Assembly: GCA_030042795.1 (NCBI GenBank)
Contig: JASHYZ010000152.1
Location: 1-6,523, forward strand
DNA length: 6,523 nt
DNA from: Terriglobia bacterium
GTDB taxonomy: Bacteria; Acidobacteriota; Terriglobia; UBA7540
Reading direction: 5' to 3'
Shown: positions 1 to 5,977 of the stretch, in pieces
Layout: every line of letters begins with the position of its first letter
Position numbering within the stretch: position 1 is the first letter of the stretch
Notes under the pieces: generated by a model
What the model was told of the DNA's origin: nothing
Seen by the model: the letters and a program-made list of their open reading frames with translations, nothing else
Databases searched by the model: none
Translations under genes and position numbers: made by a program

Positions 1-734
1 TAGGCGTCTAATAGCAGGTCGCGGCCACCGGGACGCGAGTAAGCTAGGTCCTTCCAAAGACCTCGCTGATCCCCATGCAGCCATGCCCTTAATTCTTCCT
101 TCCAGTACCACTGGTCGGGGTGCCAGTTCTCGAAATCATGAATCGCACCCGCCACAGGAAAGTAAGTGCAGTTTTGAAGTTGCCTGCAGAACGCGGCTAC
201 CTCATCTGCTTTGACCTCATCGTCTCCCGTACCCTGAATCATCAGGACCTGGGTTCTTGCTGGCAGACCAACGGGCCGGGCGCCGTTAAGCTTCGCGCCT
301 AGCGTAACCACTCCCTCGAAGTGGTCCTGCCGCGCCACCTCCAGGGCGATTCCAGCGCCGGTATCGGCGCCAATTAGGAACATGCGAGGCGTGATATTGA
401 AGCGGCCCGGACAGCGGATGTAATCGATCGCAGCCGCGACGTCGGCGGCCGACCCATAATCGACGGAAAACCATGCGTAGCCAGCCTCATCGAGCAATGG
501 GAAAAGCTGGTCAACGTGTGTGCTCTTGCTGCCAGAACTGCCGTGGAGGATTACGGCCGCGGGCCGCGGCTGCCCGGCCGGAGCATAGGCATCGAGCGAG
601 TAGGCTGGTTCGTAAGATAAATTGCTACGCACCCCCAGCTCGATGAAGTTTCCGTCGAGTCCCTGAACGGGTGGGGGTGCGCACGTCTTCGTCCCCATCA
701 GCAGCGTGGCCCCAAAAGCGAGGAACGAGAGCAT
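1..734 (-). CDS. Alpha/beta hydrolase, BD-FAE/dienelactone-hydrolase-like, Asp at nucleophile position; 3' end beyond window
   Basis: The minus-strand frame is open from an ATG at 734 to the left edge, giving 244 visible residues without a stop. A hydrophobic N-terminus (residues 2-13) may be an export signal, although it lacks basic residues. The hydrolase fold is visible in order: LDAYAP strand (47-52), oxyanion-hole motif HGSSG (64-68), SKSTHVDQL (69-77), GYAWFSVDY (85-93), nucleophile elbow GADTGAG (122-128), acid loop GTGDDEV (168-174) and catalytic-type His in AIHDF (H199). In esterases of this type the elbow is GxSxG; here residue 124 is Asp (GAT, 363-365). The candidate triad is therefore Asp124-Asp171/172-His199, either a nucleophile switch or an inactive domain. 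Residues 227-243 (WKDLAYSRPGGRDLLLD) resemble the start of a second hydrolase domain, which would be the catalytic one. The gene lies 7 bp after the receptor. The fold is fairly sure; substrate and activity are unknown. Confidence 0.82.
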   Translation of the reverse strand, partial: MLSFLAFGATLLMGTKTCAPPPVQGLDGNFIELGVRSNLSYEPAYSLDAYAPAGQPRPAAVILHGSSGSKSTHVDQLFPLLDEAGYAWFSVDYGSAADVAAAIDYIRCPGRFNITPRMFLIGADTGAGIALEVARQDHFEGVVTLGAKLNGARPVGLPARTQVLMIQGTGDDEVKADEVAAFCRQLQNCTYFPVAGAIHDFENWHPDQWYWKEELRAWLHGDQRGLWKDLAYSRPGGRDLLLDA

Positions 735-737
735 CGA

Positions 738-743
738 CTTCCT
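738..743 (-). promoter_or_regulatory. Ribosome-binding site of the hydrolase, overlapping the receptor stop
   Basis: AGGAAG on the minus strand covers the last two bases of the receptor TAG (742-744) and ends three bases before the hydrolase ATG; its AGGA core is five bases away. This placement supports the ATG at 734 as the start and suggests that ribosomes terminating on the receptor message can reinitiate on the hydrolase. Confidence 0.7.
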
Positions 744-3700
744 AGAACCGGAAGTGCAATCCAAATTGCATCTGCCGCATCGGCACTTGGGTTGAAGTGA
801 TCACGCCAGCGCCCGAAACATCGATGGTGTTGGCGGGAAGCCCATAATTGTCCACATTGAAGGCGTTGAAGTTTTCCCAGCGGAACTCGAGCGTCTTGCC
901 TTCAGTGATTACGAACGTTTTGGACAGCGCCAGATTAACCACGTAGAGCGCAGGTCCCCACAGCGAATCGGCGGAAGCATCGCCATCTCGATAGGGTTGC
1001 TGCGGCTCCGAATACGCTGCCGGGTTGAACCATTCGGCGGCGCTTTGATTCGCCACATGGGGGTTACCAATGATATCGGCCCGAACACCGTTGAAGTCCG
1101 TGTCGTTAAGCAAGGGTGCGTTGGACACCATGGGCGAGAAAGGACGCCCTGAGTCGAGCGTGGTGATCGTATTCAGACTCCAGCCCCCCAGAAGCAGATC
1201 GAGCGCCCGACTATCGGAAGAACCCCACCGCTGGCCGTGGCCGTAAGGAATCTGCCAGATCGCTGTGAGTGTGAGAGCGTGGGTGGGATTGAAGCTTTCA
1301 GGGCCGTAGGAGGCGCCCCAGTTATAGTTGTTGTCAAAGCCGCCGCCGCCGAAATTCGCGACGCCCAGGGCCCTCCCGTAGGTATAGTTGAGCGCGAAAT
1401 CGAGGCCGTGGGAAGCACGTTTCTCGAGTCTCACTTGCAGGCCGTTATAGTTGCTGTTATCGCAGTTGCAGGTGTAGTAGATTCCCTGTTCGAGGCCGAA
1501 TTGGGCGTAGAACGGCCGGCGTGAGTCGAGGGAGCCGGGTCCGGGAAACGCCTGATTCATATTGGGGTTGAGGTAGAGGTGCCGCCCCACATTTCCCACG
1601 TAAGCTACCTGCAAGGACAGCCCGTGCGCGAACTGGTGCTGGACGGTCGCATTCCAGAAGTAAGCTTGAGGCACCCGGTAAGAGCCGAGAGGCCAGAAAA
1701 AGTTAAACGGGCTGACGCCGTCGGGAAGGGGATACATGCCATTCGAGCCCACGGGAGGATTGGCGGGCAGAGGAGGACCCGCCAACAAGTTGAAGTCCGG
1801 GCTATAGGAGTACACTTGCGGAACCGTCTGGACGGTAAGGGCCGGAGGATCGTACTCCGCCCCTTGCCCAAAGATGGAGCCGTAGCCGGCCGCATTGAAG
1901 CTCGATCCGTACCCGGCACGCAGCACGGTGTTCGGCTGCAACTGGTAGGCGATGCCGAGACGCGGCGAGAATCCCAGATTGTAGGGATGGACGCCGAGAT
2001 CGAGCGGGATGCCCCCGATGCCGGCAGCCCACTCCATCCCGGTCTGCGGATCAAACATGCCCGTGCCACCGGCCTTCGCCGCGCGTTGGGGCAGATAGTT
2101 CTCGTAGCGCAGCCCGTAGTCAAGGGTCAGCTTGTGGGTGACGCGCCAAGTGTCTTGGCCGTAGAAAAATAGACGCGTCTCACGCAGGCCAGGGTAGTAG
2201 ATCCCACTGATAATGCGGTCAAAGTACGAAGGCTGACCGAGCAAAAAGGAGCCCAGGGCGGCACCGGTAGTGGCATTGCCGCCGGCGAGCGTGTCTACGG
2301 CGGCGTTTCCGGTAACCTCGTCCGTGAAGGTGATTTCGCCGGAGCGATGTTCGTCACTCGGAATGCGCTGCTGCTGAAGCCGCGGAATCTCGGCGCCCCA
2401 CTTGATGGTGTGGTTGCCCTTCTCCTTAGTCCAATTCGTAATCCAGTGAAATTCGTTTTCGGTCTCTGCGAGCGGGCAATTGCAGGCGTTAACCCCCAAC
2501 GCATAGCCGAAATCAAAGCCGCCGTTTCCGTTGATGTAGAAGGCCGGCATGCCGCTCGTTTCCTCAGTTCCCTGATTCAGGCCCGGCAGTCCGGCCTGCG
2601 TGGCCGGATAAGTGCCGACTCCGAACGGTTCCACACGAATCCGGTAACGGAAAGTCCCAAACCGAAACTCGCCCACCAGGGTGGGGTTAAACGTGTAAGT
2701 GAATCCGAGGGCCAGGCTCTGGGTGCGGTCCAGCGATTGGCCGGCAAAGTTGAAAAAGGCGGGTCCGCCCGCTTCCGGCCCAAATGCCGCTGGGGCCTTG
2801 ATGGTGAAATCAGCCAGGGAATAACGCGCGAAGAAACTGGCTTTGTCGGAAACCGTGTAGTCCAGGCGAACGTCGGGCTGATCGATATTGTATACCTCCG
2901 AGGCCGAGGCGATGTAATTGTTGTAAATCTGGCCGGGGGAGCCGGTATTAGGCGCGGGGAGATAAGACATGATGTTGGTTAAGGGCGCCGGAACCGAGAG
3001 TAGGTTCGGCTGACCGCCGGTGGTGATGGCCTCGCGGCCCGTCCCATCCGCATTTCCGGTTGTAGGGTCGAATACCATGCCCCCCTGCGCCGCGATCACA
3101 CCGCCCTCTGTGGTGGGTACCATCAGTGGGCTTGCGCAGGCGGTGGCGGAAACAGACCCATTTGAGCAGATATAGCTCCCCAGCAGACCCTGAAGATTTC
3201 CGCCGCGCTCGGCGAGGGTAGGTACTGTTGTGACGATGGATCCGCCATTCCGCTGGCGGGATCCCTGATAGTCGCCAAAGATGAAGAGCTTGTCTTTCTT
3301 GATCGGCCCTCCCAGCGAGCCGCCAAACTGATTCCACCGGACGGGTGGATTCAAACCGGTGAAAGGATTGGCTGAGTTGAGGACATTGTTTTGGAGATAT
3401 TCAAAGCCCGTTCCGTGCACCTGATTGGTCCCCGACTTGGTCGTCGCCTGGAGCAATGCTCCGCCAACGGAGCCGAACTCAGCGTCGTAGTTGCTGGTGG
3501 TCACCTTGAATTCCTGAAGCGAATCGATGTTGGGGTTAATGATGGCGATCGCCAGCAAAGAATTCTGATTGGTTGTGCCGTCCAGCAGAAAACCGTTGGC
3601 CGTGAAATTCTGGCCGTTCACGTCTATCTGCAAACCCTGCTGCGGATTTTCGGCAGTGGAAACCGAAAAGTTGTCCGCGTAAGCCCCCGGCATCACCAGG

Positions 3701-4185
3701 AGCAGGTCGGTCATATTCCGGCCCAGTACAGGAAGGCTCGCCAGTTCATTGGTCGAGAGCGTCTCACTCAACTCCGCGCGATCTGTCTTGAGTAAAGGAG
3801 TTTCACCGGTGACGTTCACGGTGGCGCTGGCCTTGCCAACGGCTAATTGCGCGTCAACCCGTGTAGCGGCATCCACTTGGACGCTAACGTCAGCCACAAA
3901 CGTTTCGAAGCCAGGCGGTGCAATCGTGACGCGGTAGTGCCCTGCCAGAAGGTGCGTCTGGATGTAGTTCCCGTCGGAGATGGTTTGCACCTGGTAATCG
4001 ATGCCGCGGTCCAAGTCTCTGATGGTAACGGTGGCGTTAGGAACTACGGCCCCCGTTTGGTCGGTGACCGTGCCGAAAATGCTGCCTGACACAGCTTGAG
4101 CGCAGGCGGGTTTGACCTGGGCGAGGCAGGAAAAAATCAGGTACAGGATAAAGAGCGCCACAGGCCGTCTTGCGCAGAGCGACAT
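742..4185 (-). CDS. TonB-dependent receptor with N-terminal carboxypeptidase-regulatory-like domain (Oar-like)
   Basis: This is an outer-membrane beta-barrel receptor of the large acidobacterial type, 1147 residues from the ATG at 4185. Such proteins import bulky substrates using TonB/ExbBD energy; which substrate cannot be told. A signal peptide covers about residues 1-31 (R6-R7, a hydrophobic core 8-22, probable cleavage after AQA). A carboxypeptidase-regulatory-like (CarbopepD_reg) beta-sandwich follows at about 34-120, with GTVTDQTGAVVPNATVTI at 38-55. The plug is about 135-255 (ELASLPVLGRN, QIDVNGQN, FLLDGTTNQ, SLQEFKV, YDAEFGSVGGA), and the barrel fills the rest, with aromatic-rich strands and a final FGLHFRF ending in Phe, as expected for BAM-assembled barrels. 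A GTG twelve bases upstream is the other possible start but lies inside the Shine-Dalgarno sequence. Two CNC motifs (568-570 and 906-908) are unusual. No frameshift is seen. A coupled hydrolase follows. Confidence 0.95.
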   Translation of the reverse strand: MSLCARRPVALFILYLIFSCLAQVKPACAQAVSGSIFGTVTDQTGAVVPNATVTIRDLDRGIDYQVQTISDGNYIQTHLLAGHYRVTIAPPGFETFVADVSVQVDAATRVDAQLAVGKASATVNVTGETPLLKTDRAELSETLSTNELASLPVLGRNMTDLLLVMPGAYADNFSVSTAENPQQGLQIDVNGQNFTANGFLLDGTTNQNSLLAIAIINPNIDSLQEFKVTTSNYDAEFGSVGGALLQATTKSGTNQVHGTGFEYLQNNVLNSANPFTGLNPPVRWNQFGGSLGGPIKKDKLFIFGDYQGSRQRNGGSIVTTVPTLAERGGNLQGLLGSYICSNGSVSATACASPLMVPTTEGGVIAAQGGMVFDPTTGNADGTGREAITTGGQPNLLSVPAPLTNIMSYLPAPNTGSPGQIYNNYIASASEVYNIDQPDVRLDYTVSDKASFFARYSLADFTIKAPAAFGPEAGGPAFFNFAGQSLDRTQSLALGFTYTFNPTLVGEFRFGTFRYRIRVEPFGVGTYPATQAGLPGLNQGTEETSGMPAFYINGNGGFDFGYALGVNACNCPLAETENEFHWITNWTKEKGNHTIKWGAEIPRLQQQRIPSDEHRSGEITFTDEVTGNAAVDTLAGGNATTGAALGSFLLGQPSYFDRIISGIYYPGLRETRLFFYGQDTWRVTHKLTLDYGLRYENYLPQRAAKAGGTGMFDPQTGMEWAAGIGGIPLDLGVHPYNLGFSPRLGIAYQLQPNTVLRAGYGSSFNAAGYGSIFGQGAEYDPPALTVQTVPQVYSYSPDFNLLAGPPLPANPPVGSNGMYPLPDGVSPFNFFWPLGSYRVPQAYFWNATVQHQFAHGLSLQVAYVGNVGRHLYLNPNMNQAFPGPGSLDSRRPFYAQFGLEQGIYYTCNCDNSNYNGLQVRLEKRASHGLDFALNYTYGRALGVANFGGGGFDNNYNWGASYGPESFNPTHALTLTAIWQIPYGHGQRWGSSDSRALDLLLGGWSLNTITTLDSGRPFSPMVSNAPLLNDTDFNGVRADIIGNPHVANQSAAEWFNPAAYSEPQQPYRDGDASADSLWGPALYVVNLALSKTFVITEGKTLEFRWENFNAFNVDNYGLPANTIDVSGAGVITSTQVPMRQMQFGLHFRF

Positions 4186-4190
4186 GTCTT

Positions 4191-4195
4191 CCTCC
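4191..4195 (-). promoter_or_regulatory. Shine-Dalgarno sequence fixing the receptor start
   Basis: GGAGG on the minus strand sits five bases before the ATG at 4185. The alternative GTG start (4195-4197) shares its last base with this motif and is directly preceded by an in-frame TAA (4198-4200). The ATG is therefore the better start; it also removes an acidic MEED leader that would precede the signal peptide. Confidence 0.8.
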
Positions 4196-4280
4196 ACTTA
4201 GCAGAAGTTGTACCCGTCGCACGCAGCAGTAATACCAGTTGGTGAGACGGCAGCTTTATTATTATCCGATTCCTAGTGAT

Positions 4281-4315
4281 CTTATACCGTGAGGCACGCG
4301 GCCACGAAATGTCAA
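4281..4315 (-). promoter_or_regulatory. Weak candidate promoter elements for the receptor-hydrolase unit
   Basis: TTGACA at 4310-4315 matches the -35 consensus. TATAAG at 4281-4286 resembles a -10 box, but the 23-base spacer is too long. At the standard 18-base spacing only CACGGT is found, which keeps just the conserved second A and final T. The elements are listed because they lie in the expected place, about 100 bases before the start codon. Confidence 0.2.
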
Positions 4316-4435
4316 GCCGAACCTCGTCTAGGATGCTGTCCTAATTGTGTGTAGGTCGCTTCTTGAAAAATGCTAGGACTTTGAATTGTGACCGTGGATG
4401 GGAATTAACCTACATGCCCGCAGTTAGTGAGTTGT

Positions 4436-4457
4436 GAAGCAGGTTCTGAACCGCTTC
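4436..4457. repeat. Imperfect 22-bp inverted repeat (hairpin) downstream of the TPR gene
   Basis: The arms are GAAGC-A-GGTTC (4436-4446) and GAACC-GCTTC (4448-4457), with one bulged base (4441) and a centre at 4447. Folded with a three-base loop, this gives nine base pairs. It starts 41 bases past the TPR stop codon. No T-run follows on the minus strand, so it is not a standard intrinsic terminator; it could be a processing structure or an operator in front of the receptor. Confidence 0.55.
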
Positions 4458-4497
4458 TTCGGAGTTCGCAGATGTTCGCGGGCCACCGAGATCCTAT

Positions 4498-5670
4498 TCA
4501 TTGCGGTGACAGAGCTTGGTTTAGCAGGTCAGTGGCCTTCCGCTGCCGGTCCCGGTTCATACGGTCCATTTGCGCCAGCTCCGCTTGACCTTCTTTCGAC
4601 CGCCCCATCCGGATCAACGTCCTGCCTAGCCAATAGTGCGGCTCCGCCCGGTCCGGAAGGCGCGCGACCGCTAGACGCAGAAACTTTAGCGAATCCTCGT
4701 ACGAGCCCGATTCCGCCAGCACCTGTCCCATACCAAGGTCAGCTTCACCGTACTTGGGATCCAATTGCAGAGCCCGCTGGAAGTAGCTCTGGGCCTGCTG
4801 CAGATTCTTGTTTCGAAAAGCGATGTCACCAAGATAGTAATACGAGGGTGCGAACGCGGGTGAGATGCGGATTTCGGCCTCGAACGGCGCCACAGCCTGG
4901 TCGTAATGCTTCCATCTCCAGTATAAGTAACCCAGCATGAAGTGAAGCTCGGGAGTTTTGGGAGAGGCTGCGATGGCCTGCTTGAATTCTTCCTCCGACT
5001 TCTCAGGCTGGCTGAACGTGTCGTACGCCTCACCGAGCATTTCGTGAACGAAGAGGGAATCGGGGTGGCTCCTCAGAAGCTCAACCGCGGCATCCAAAGA
5101 CTTGCGCGGCTTGCCCGCATTTTGATAATCCTTTGCCAAAACGAAGAGCAATTTCTCATCGTCTGGACGGGAGCGGCGCGCGAGCTCAAGCTGGCTAATT
5201 GAACGTTCCCACTGCTTGAGTTCAAAGTAGCAAACCCCCAGAAGGTACTGAGCATCGACCGTGTGGTTTGGATCGGCGGTTCCGGATTCGAGCCGGGGAA
5301 TTGCTGCGGCAGGTTCGCCGGCGTTGAAAAGCGCCAAGCCAAAATTGAAGCTAATCGTCGAATCCCCGGGTCTAAGGTCGTGCGCTTTGCCGAAGGCCTC
5401 CGCCGCGCTGCGAAACTCGCGCTTTTGGAAGTACAGAGCGGCCAGATTGTTGTAGGCCTCTGCGGACTTCGGATCGAGGGCCAGACCAAGGCGGTATTCT
5501 TGCACTGCCTCGTCGAGCTTCCCCGCCTGAGCCAAGCTGCTTGCGTGTTCGAAGTGCTCGGAAGCGGACTGATTAGAAGCTCCCCAAGCTGCCTGCAGCA
5601 GGATCAGAACGAGCGCCCAGAATCCGGCCCCTCGCAAGACGGCTTTGGCTTTCTCTGTCCGCGTCTTCAT
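4498..5670 (-). CDS. Exported tetratricopeptide-repeat protein, about ten TPRs
   Basis: A complete 390-residue protein. The N-terminus has a basic stretch (MKTRTEKAKAVLRG) and a hydrophobic core (FWALVLILLQAAWG, 17-30), fitting a Sec signal peptide with cleavage near residues 30-32. Almost all the remainder is TPR solenoid in 33-35-residue units: about 35-69, 70-103, 104-136, 137-171, 172-205, 206-239, 240-273, 274-307, 308-341 and a weaker unit at 342-375. Typical signatures are AEAYNNLAALYFQKREF, PSYYYLGDIAFRN and YFQRALQLDPKY. There is no catalytic domain, so it should act as a protein-binding scaffold outside the cytoplasm; its partner is unknown. No good Shine-Dalgarno sequence precedes the ATG, and no in-frame start codon was found upstream. 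It lies between another TPR gene and the receptor on the same strand, with a 312-bp gap to the receptor, so co-transcription is uncertain. Confidence 0.93.
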   Translation of the reverse strand: MKTRTEKAKAVLRGAGFWALVLILLQAAWGASNQSASEHFEHASSLAQAGKLDEAVQEYRLGLALDPKSAEAYNNLAALYFQKREFRSAAEAFGKAHDLRPGDSTISFNFGLALFNAGEPAAAIPRLESGTADPNHTVDAQYLLGVCYFELKQWERSISQLELARRSRPDDEKLLFVLAKDYQNAGKPRKSLDAAVELLRSHPDSLFVHEMLGEAYDTFSQPEKSEEEFKQAIAASPKTPELHFMLGYLYWRWKHYDQAVAPFEAEIRISPAFAPSYYYLGDIAFRNKNLQQAQSYFQRALQLDPKYGEADLGMGQVLAESGSYEDSLKFLRLAVARLPDRAEPHYWLGRTLIRMGRSKEGQAELAQMDRMNRDRQRKATDLLNQALSPQ

Positions 5671-5714
5671 GGCAGTCGTGGGTATGAACGGCGTTCGCTG
5701 CCCAGAATGAAAAT

Positions 5715-5742
5715 GTAGGGCCGACCCTTGGGTCGGCCCTAC
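5715..5742. repeat. Perfect 13-bp inverted repeat with 2-base centre
   Basis: The left arm GTAGGGCCGACCC (5715-5727) and right arm GGGTCGGCCCTAC (5730-5742) are exact reverse complements around TT. On the minus strand the stem is followed by ATTTTCATT, a modest T-rich tract, so it might weakly terminate transcription from the upstream TPR gene. Its placement among other palindromes favours a repeat element. It lies 45 bases before the start of the 390-residue TPR gene. Confidence 0.8.
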
Positions 5743-5755
5743 GGTTATTTTCGAG

Positions 5756-5772
5756 GCAGGAGTTTAGCCTGC
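5756..5772. repeat. Short inverted repeat, 5-bp arms
   Basis: GCAGG (5756-5760) and CCTGC (5768-5772) flank the seven-base loop AGTTTAG. On its own it is weak and could be chance; it is listed because it sits directly between stronger units of the cluster. Confidence 0.35.
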
Positions 5773-5793
5773 ACTTCTCACCAGAACGGAAAG

Positions 5794-5824
5794 GGCACGG
5801 TTTCAGCCTGGCTTCAGCCGTGCC
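5794..5824. repeat. Inverted repeat GGCACGG...CCGTGCC
   Basis: Seven-base perfect arms (5794-5800 and 5818-5824) enclose 17 bases that contain the small palindrome AGCCTGGCT. The right half, GGCTTCAGCCGTGCC (5810-5824), matches in inverse orientation the core of the unit at 5960-5977, so this looks like a diverged or composite copy of the same family. Confidence 0.55.
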
Positions 5825-5826
5825 GA

Positions 5827-5847
5827 GCACGGGCTGGAAGCCCGTGC
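5827..5847. repeat. Perfect 9-bp inverted repeat, 3-base loop
   Basis: The arms GCACGGGCT (5827-5835) and AGCCCGTGC (5839-5847) are exact reverse complements around GGA. It has the same 9-3-9 geometry as the next unit; read on the minus strand its loop is TCC, as in the next unit on the plus strand, so the two are head-to-head. Confidence 0.72.
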
Positions 5848-5856
5848 CACGTGGCA
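5845..5856. repeat. 12-bp perfect palindrome joining two hairpin units
   Basis: TGCCACGTGGCA is its own reverse complement. It overlaps the end of the 5827-5847 unit and the start of the 5854-5874 unit, so the two hairpins meet at a symmetric junction. It contains CACGTG, but nothing else suggests a regulator site. Confidence 0.6.
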
Positions 5857-5874
5857 TGGCCATCCTGGCCACGC
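5854..5874. repeat. 9-bp inverted repeat with one mismatch, 3-base loop
   Basis: The arms GCATGGCCA (5854-5862) and TGGCCACGC (5866-5874) pair at eight of nine positions around TCC. It is partner to the unit at 5827-5847, sharing arm length and loop. Confidence 0.65.
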
Positions 5875-5892
5875 GAATGTATAAGACTCCAG

Positions 5893-5912
5893 GGCACGGC
5901 CTCAGCCGTACC
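5893..5912. repeat. 8-bp inverted repeat with one mismatch
   Basis: The arms GGCACGGC (5893-5900) and GCCGTACC (5905-5912) pair at seven of eight positions around CTCA. With the preceding AG it reads AGGGCACGGCCTCAGCC, closely matching the minus-strand sequence of the unit at 5960-5977. Confidence 0.6.
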
Positions 5913-5959
5913 GGAGAGCGCCTGCCGAACGAAGCACCAAGAAGTACGGCTGTCGGGCA

Positions 5960-5977
5960 GCACGGCTGAAGCCGCGC
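5960..5977. repeat. 7-bp inverted repeat with one mismatch, opposite orientation to 5893-5912
   Basis: The arms GCACGGC (5960-5966) and GCCGCGC (5971-5977) pair at six of seven positions around TGAA. Its minus strand starts AGGGCGCGGCTTCAGCC, the same motif as the unit at 5891-5907 on the plus strand. The two form an inverted pair with about 47 unrelated bases between them. Confidence 0.6.

Larger units (their letters stand above)
4186..4497. other. 312-bp intergenic region upstream of the receptor; probable promoter region
   Basis: No credible gene lies here. Read on the minus strand, it holds the 3' flank of the TPR gene, an imperfect hairpin at 4436-4457, a consensus-like TTGACA (4310-4315), TATAAG (4281-4286), an AT-rich GGATAATAATAAAG stretch (about 4254-4267) and the receptor ribosome-binding site. 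TTGACA and TATAAG are 23 bases apart, too far for a standard sigma-70 pair, so no exact promoter is assigned. The length and AT-rich patches suggest that the receptor and hydrolase have their own transcription start. Confidence 0.5.

Noticed and set aside
286..474. 62-residue minus-strand frame within the hydrolase region
   Set aside because: It is in another frame of the hydrolase gene, is Arg/Gly-rich, and the hydrolase frame has clear family motifs throughout.
675..690. Cys18 of the hydrolase as a lipoprotein attachment site
   Set aside because: The residues before it (GTKT) do not match a lipobox, since Lys lies at the -2 position.
1579..2172. 197-residue plus-strand open frame opposite the receptor
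   Set aside because: It is antisense to a clearly real coding sequence, has no recognisable motif and fits the long empty frames common in GC-rich DNA.
2347..2982. 211-residue plus-strand open frame opposite the receptor
   Set aside because: Same reasoning: a shadow of the receptor frame with no family resemblance and no supported start.
4120..4140. Cys20 of the receptor as a lipobox cysteine (LIFSC)
   Set aside because: Phe at -2 is atypical, a better signal-peptidase I site (AQA) follows at 29-31, and TonB receptors are not normally lipoproteins.
4434..4940. 168-residue plus-strand frame overlapping the TPR gene 3' end
   Set aside because: Antisense to the TPR repeats and low in complexity (Pro, Ala, Ser); no evidence that it is coding.
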